From the NCBI GenBank assembly GCA_027577595.1, contig JANBRJ010000005.1, forward strand, positions 124,001-188,000: 64,000 nucleotides of DNA. Direction: 5' to 3'. Both the position numbers and the translations under genes were made by a program. Shown here in pieces: positions 59,443-64,000 of this stretch (the first letter of the stretch is position 1; the number at the start of each line of letters is the position of its first letter). This DNA comes from Coemansia sp. RSA 487. Taxonomy: Eukaryota; Kickxellomycota; Kickxellomycetes; Kickxellales; Kickxellaceae. The notes under the pieces were generated by a model. It was not told the DNA's origin and searched no databases. It worked only from the letters and a program-made list of their open reading frames with translations.

Positions 59443-62400
59443 ATGCGCCGTTCTCTGTCCCAGGAACCAACACAGCCCTCTGACACCAAGCGAATGCGCA
59501 GCGATACAGACAAAGCCCAGCTTTACGATCGACAGCTCCGGCTTTGGAAAAAGACCGGCCAGGCCGCGCTGGAGAGCTCCATCGTGTGCGTGCTTGGATC
59601 ATCAGCACTAGCCTCCGAATCGCTCAAGAACCTTGTTTTGCCAGGTAAGTAAAACATCATTCAGCGACTGAGCTGCGGACATTCACATATATGCGTGCTT
59701 TCTGTCAGTTAGCTTTATCACAGCAAAGATCGTCAGCTTTTCCGTCATCTGTGCTTTTTTGTTTATTTTATCCGCGCGCCCTCTCTCTCTGTCCAGAGTC
59801 ATTCTGGACGGCATAATGGCTGAAACCAGGGCAGAGGAGGAGCTGTAGATCCTTGCTGCGATCCTTTATTCCTGACAGTGAGCCAACAAGGAATCTACCA
59901 GAAAAACGGCTGTCCTTTTGCCGGATGCAGCCCTAAGAACACCTTTCCTTTTTGAAATGGTAGTGTTCTGCCTGTGAAGCTTCGTCATTGTTGATAATCT
60001 GCACCGTATCTTATTCGTCCGCATCCCGCTGTAGGAATTGGCGAGATGATCGTGATTGACGATGCTCGAGTTGACGAACAGGACATCAAAACAAACTTCT
60101 TTGTGCGTCCAGATGACACAGGTAAACCCAGAGCATGCTGCGTTGTGGAGAATCTGCGTGAACTAAATCCTGAAGTGCGTGGTTTGGCGATTGTCGCATC
60201 GCCAGCTGCTGCGGTCCAGGCGTCTGGTGAGCAAGAGCCAGCTGCCGCCCTTGACTCCGCCTCACTTGTGATTTGCTGCAACCAGCCAGACTCGCTTGTT
60301 TGCGAGCTCAGCCGCAAGTGCTCGGAGACCGGCAAGCCGCTTATCGTTGCCACAAGCGCCGGCTTCATGTCCCGCATTCGCACCAGCGTTGCCGAGCATG
60401 CAGGTAAGTCCAACCTCCCTGAATCCGCTGTGGAGATCATTGTATTTCTTTGCCCTTGCTCCACAGTAGATGTATCTTTTATCGTTTGGGCTCCCTAGCA
60501 TATCCCGGAATATGCGTGTGTTGTTCAATTAACGTCTACTGCAAACTTCCTTTTCAAACCCCCCCACATGTCACATGGCCCCCTCTTCTCTTCAGGCTTT
60601 TTATTTTAAACTCCAGCATTGCAATTGCTGCGGCTCGGCAAAAGTCTTGACAAGTGCCGAGTGACACGCAATATCCAACAAGTAAAAAATGTAGATTTCC
60701 TTCATATGAATGCTGCGTATAAAAACCGCTTTTTCTACACGTCGTTTCAGGCTACTTTTAAATGTCCATCGACACGTGCCGAATGACGCAAACTCCGCCT
60801 CCCGTCATTTTATTTTTTCCAGCTCAGCATCAATTTCCTCCATTAAATCGATGCTTGTTGATCATGGGTGCTTGAAATAAATGCGAACGATGAACGATGG
60901 ATGGTGAAGATGTGGACTCTAGTCACAGCTTGTGTCTGGTTGGTTAGATTTTGCTTTGGCAGCAGATGCCACGCGCCATGAGGTTTACCCGACCTTTTCC
61001 CCTACACATGCTACCTGGGACTTTTCTTTCTTTCTTGTCACATGTGCCATTTTGCAGCTTGGATGGCCACCACCATCGCTATCTTGTTTACTGGTTTTTT
61101 TGGATGTGTATTTATTTTTTACTTTTTGCCTTTGATCAGAGTCCGGGAATGATGCTTTTGCAGTGTGGACATTACTAGCCATGGCCCACGTGTGCTTTTG
61201 TTTTTTATTTTGCTCGACTTTCCTTATTTGAACACCAAGACAAATTGATTACTAATTATAGATACCACCCGACCAAATGTTTTGCGTGTGCGCCTACTGC
61301 CCCACCTTCTGTACAGTCTTCATCTTTTGTGTCGTTTGCAATTCCAACATTCTTTTTCTTAATTAATAGCCATCGAGTCACATGTCGATGAAAAACCCGA
61401 CCTACGCATTATGTGTCCCTTCGCGTCACTGCGCGACCACGTCGACTCCATCGATTTAAGTGCTCTTGACCAAACCGACATTGCACATGTCCCCTATATC
61501 GTGCTTATTATAAAGGCATTGCAGAAATTTGCTGCAGGCAATGGCGACAGTGGCAGCAGATGGGCAAATTACCCCGAACGCCTGACGCGCAACGAGAAAA
61601 AAGAGCTCTGCAACGTCATCCGGCATCTAGCGTCTGTAAAGCCCGACGAGGAGAATTTCGAAGAGGCAACCAAGAGCGTAATGCCACAATGCATGCCGTA
61701 CGAAATTCCGAATGAAATTAAGCAGATCCTGAACGACCCTGCAGCAGCTACTGCTGTTGATTTCAGCACAGCGGCCACCGAATGCAGATCCAATTTGACA
61801 CAACAGGTAAGCCAGCTTTTATTGCGCCTTTGATTTTATCCAAACGCCGCACACATTGTTTGTTTGTTTGTTTTTCTTGTTGTGTCTTTTTCTGTGCCAT
61901 ATTTTGTTATCAACAGTGCATTCCAAACCCCCTTTTATGTTTTTCTTTGCTATCAATCCAGGTTCTCAAAGATCACGAGGCTTGTCCTGAACAATGCAGG
62001 ACATGTGAGCTTGTTTATGTATTATTAATTACTGCATTTGGAGGCATTTGCATCAGCTGGAGATTTTTTTTCGCTCTAGCCTTTATTTTTTAACCGTCCA
62101 AGCTTTTTTTTAATGCTTCCGCCATTCATTTTACTATTGTCTCTGGCTGCCAAATTAATTTACTTTGTCGGGCTATTGTGGAATCAGGGCTGGATGTTTT
62201 AATTCCATCTTTTGCGGATAGTAACATGGCATGGTTATGTCATTTCACATGTATGTGCTCTAGCACATATCTTGACATCACTTAATCGTTAATTCGGAAT
62301 GTCAATGTTGCACTGCCTCGCCTTAAACGCCAGCCAAAAACGTGTAATTTATGCGCAAATTGCTTACATATTTCTGTTGTGCATTTGCGAGAGATGTGTT

Positions 62401-63415
62401 TTTCTCCACTCTTCTTGTGGGCCATGAAATGGATAGTTTTTTTCGAGTTCTATTTAGAATCGTTCTCTGACAACTTTCCTACCTTTATTTCTCCCTCACT
62501 CTACAATACAGGCGCGCGAATTGCAATTAAAGCAAACAGATAATTTAATATGCTATCCGTGTGCACAACTTACATTAATTTTTTTTTGCATTTTTCAATT
62601 GTGGTGATCTAATTGTCATGTTCAACATTTTCCTATTGTGTTATGCTGGTGACTATTTGTAGTTCAACCGCAGATTCTGGCTACTGGCAAATGCCCTGCG
62701 TAGGTACGTGGCATCGGACTACGCTGAAGGAAAGCTTCCTCTGTCGGGGACCATTCCAGACATGAAGGCCGATACCATGGGGTACATTGCGCTACAAAAG
62801 GTTTTCAAGAGCAAGGCCGATCAAGACAAGCGCCAGCTTGCAAAGCATGTAGCCCGTGTTCTAGAGGAGGCGCATCTTCCATCCGACTACTTCTCGCAAG
62901 AGGAGATTGACGTCTTTTGTAAAAACGCCAACAAACTCCGCTTGAAACGTATGTCTGCCGTGCATGACGAGCATGCAAACGGACCAGAAAACTTGAGTAT
63001 GCTAGAGATAAACGGCGCTCTGAACCATTATGTACTTTTCCGTGCATCGGCCGAATTCTTTGCCAAAAATTCTAGATATCCTGGCGCGCCAGCCCTAAAC
63101 TCTATGGACAAGGAATCCCTGGTTGCTAACGATCTAAACGCGCTTGTCGACTCAGATACGATCGAGCTTTCAGCCATTGCCAAGGACCTCCTGGCCAAGT
63201 GGAAAGGTAGCAATGACGGTGAGGGTTCTGTCCCTGCGGATATGGTTACCGAATTTGCGCGTTCTGGGTTTAGCGAGCTGCACAACATTGCCTCGGTAAG
63301 CGGCGGAGTCATTGCTCAGGAAGCAATCAAGCTTATAACCCACCAGTATGTGCCTGGAAACAACACCTTTATCTTTGATGGCATTCAGGGCCGTCTCCTT
63401 ACTGCCAAAGTTTAG
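59443..63415 (+). CDS. ULA1: Ula1/APP-BP1 (NAE1), regulatory subunit of the NEDD8-activating enzyme
   Basis: Ula1 pairs with Uba3 as the E1 that activates NEDD8/Rub1 for cullin modification. Four exons are read: 59443-59644, 60035-60403, 61370-61806 and 62663-63415, with phases 1, 1 and 0, giving 586 residues. Exon 1 holds [20 protein letters not shown] and [20 protein letters not shown]; exon 2 [20 protein letters not shown] and [13 protein letters not shown]; exon 3 [18 protein letters not shown]; exon 4 [40 protein letters not shown] and the ending [20 protein letters not shown]. The adenylation cysteine domain is absent, as expected for this subunit. Introns of 390, 966 and 856 nt are long for this region, so a small missed exon is possible. 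Confidence 0.9.
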
Positions 63416-63506
63416 CAATTCTAACTCTGCCCTTTCTCTCTTTTCTCAGTCTGAGAACATCAAATGTATTTTGACCAAACGTAAACTAAAAAGTCGGAAC
63501 GCAACA

Positions 63507-64000
63507 TTAGGAAAGCCCATTGGCCATGTCCACAGCTTTGAATATACCGCCGTCGCCAATGTCGTAGTAGTCCAGGGTAATGTAGTTGAACACCCGACCA
63601 CCCCATGTCGATTTGCAAACGTCCAGATGGGCCGACAGCGACTTTAATGTGTTGTAGCCATGCTCCTCGACCTGGGTGGGATTTATTGGCGAGTCGATGT
63701 TCTTGCCAGCGACAGTGACACGATTGTACACGAAATGGTTGAGAACCAGCAGATCTCTTGGGATGCCATCATGGGGCCTGTCCTGGTTGCACGGGAACGA
63801 CTTTACAGGATTGATGTTAGAATAGGGGATCTCGACAACGTATTCCCACTCGGGCAGAATGTACGGCACAACCGATGTATCTGCATTGTCATCCATAAAG
63901 ACAACCAGCCTTTGGTTCTTTTCGATCAGCTCAGCAAGCGTCGGCCACGGGTATCCGTTGTGCAAGGTACGTGGGGTAAACGCGGGAGCGTATGCGTATT
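63507..64000 (-). CDS. PI-PLC X-domain-like phosphodiesterase, 3' part (runs off the right edge)
   Basis: The minus strand is open from the window edge to a stop at 63507, about 164 codons of the C-terminal part. PRTLHNGYPWPTLAELIEKN, QRLVVFMDDNADTSVVPYIL and EWEYVVEIPYSN, followed by CNQDRPHD, match the second half of the PI-PLC-like X-domain family. The catalytic His pair would lie upstream, outside the window. Fungal members are often secreted or GPI-anchored; substrate is unknown. It is convergent with ULA1, 91 bp away. Confidence 0.8.
   Translation of the reverse strand, partial: YAYAPAFTPRTLHNGYPWPTLAELIEKNQRLVVFMDDNADTSVVPYILPEWEYVVEIPYSNINPVKSFPCNQDRPHDGIPRDLLVLNHFVYNRVTVAGKNIDSPINPTQVEEHGYNTLKSLSAHLDVCKSTWGGRVFNYITLDYYDIGDGGIFKAVDMANGLS

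Noticed and set aside
61966-62003. Possible micro-exon in the third ULA1 intron (after an ATCCAG acceptor-like site)
   Set aside because: Its phase does not fit the flanking exons, while joining exon 3 directly to exon 4 restores the conserved family sequence.
1-64000. tRNA, rRNA and CRISPR arrays
   Set aside because: A scan by eye for B-box-like GGTTCGANTCC with a matching A-box, for rRNA-like blocks and for regularly spaced direct repeats found nothing convincing; GTTCGA hits lie inside coding sequence.

Overview
The window looks like nuclear DNA of an early-diverging fungus. Genes are dense and lie on both strands. Introns are few, mostly 130-150 nt, with GTAAGT/GTGAGT-type donors. The gene set is fungal/opisthokont housekeeping: SMP3, SCS7, TAH18, LCL3, SAM50, UBC6, a Rcr-like protein and Crp1/Mdg1-like CBM48 proteins. 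An RS-rich Prp22/DHX8, an STPR-domain regulator and remnants of the AAA-ATPase-like/DUF1703 family would fit a zygomycete-grade fungus such as Kickxellomycotina. That placement is inference and was not tested.

Layout. Bases 1-3000 hold the first codons of a secreted protein running off the left edge, an Rcr-like PY-motif membrane protein and some uncertain exons. At 3-5 kb is a solitary reverse-transcriptase-like gene. Between 5 and 26 kb lie an STPR transcription-factor-like protein, SMP3 (GPI mannosyltransferase), IWR1 (Pol II import), a broken AAA-ATPase-like gene, TAH18, a small coiled-coil protein, a DinB-like protein, SEC61 alpha, SCS7, DNA2 and UBC6. Between 26 and 41 kb are a small secreted I78-like inhibitor, an 11-kb gene for a 3,689-residue acidic protein whose N-terminus looks like a divergent CBM48 domain, and next to it a second CBM48 protein with a C-terminal membrane anchor. 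Between 41 and 49 kb are PRP22, a Nudix hydrolase, UMP1, a set of three consecutive hairpins, a second AAA-ATPase-like remnant and RAD51. Between 49 and 64 kb are a PhyH-type dioxygenase, SEC61 beta (start codon split from the rest by an intron), SEN34, SAM50, LCL3, a two-exon bHLH regulator, ULA1 (NEDD8 E1 subunit, four exons) and the 3' end of a PI-PLC-like gene.

How the genes relate. Several pairs share themes without forming an operon. SEC61 alpha and beta are 33 kb apart. DNA2 and RAD51 both act in S-phase repair and both carry an ACGCGA core upstream. UBC6, ULA1 and UMP1 belong to ubiquitin/NEDD8/proteasome biology. The two neighbouring CBM48-type genes share an intron just after the domain, which suggests an old tandem duplication. 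The most unusual items are this CBM48 pair with its giant acidic tail, the isolated RT-like gene, the STPR protein, the triple hairpin and the introns placed directly after ATG. I saw no tRNA, rRNA or CRISPR array. Coordinates of spliced genes span all exons; the exon limits given were read from splice consensus and frame and have no transcript support.
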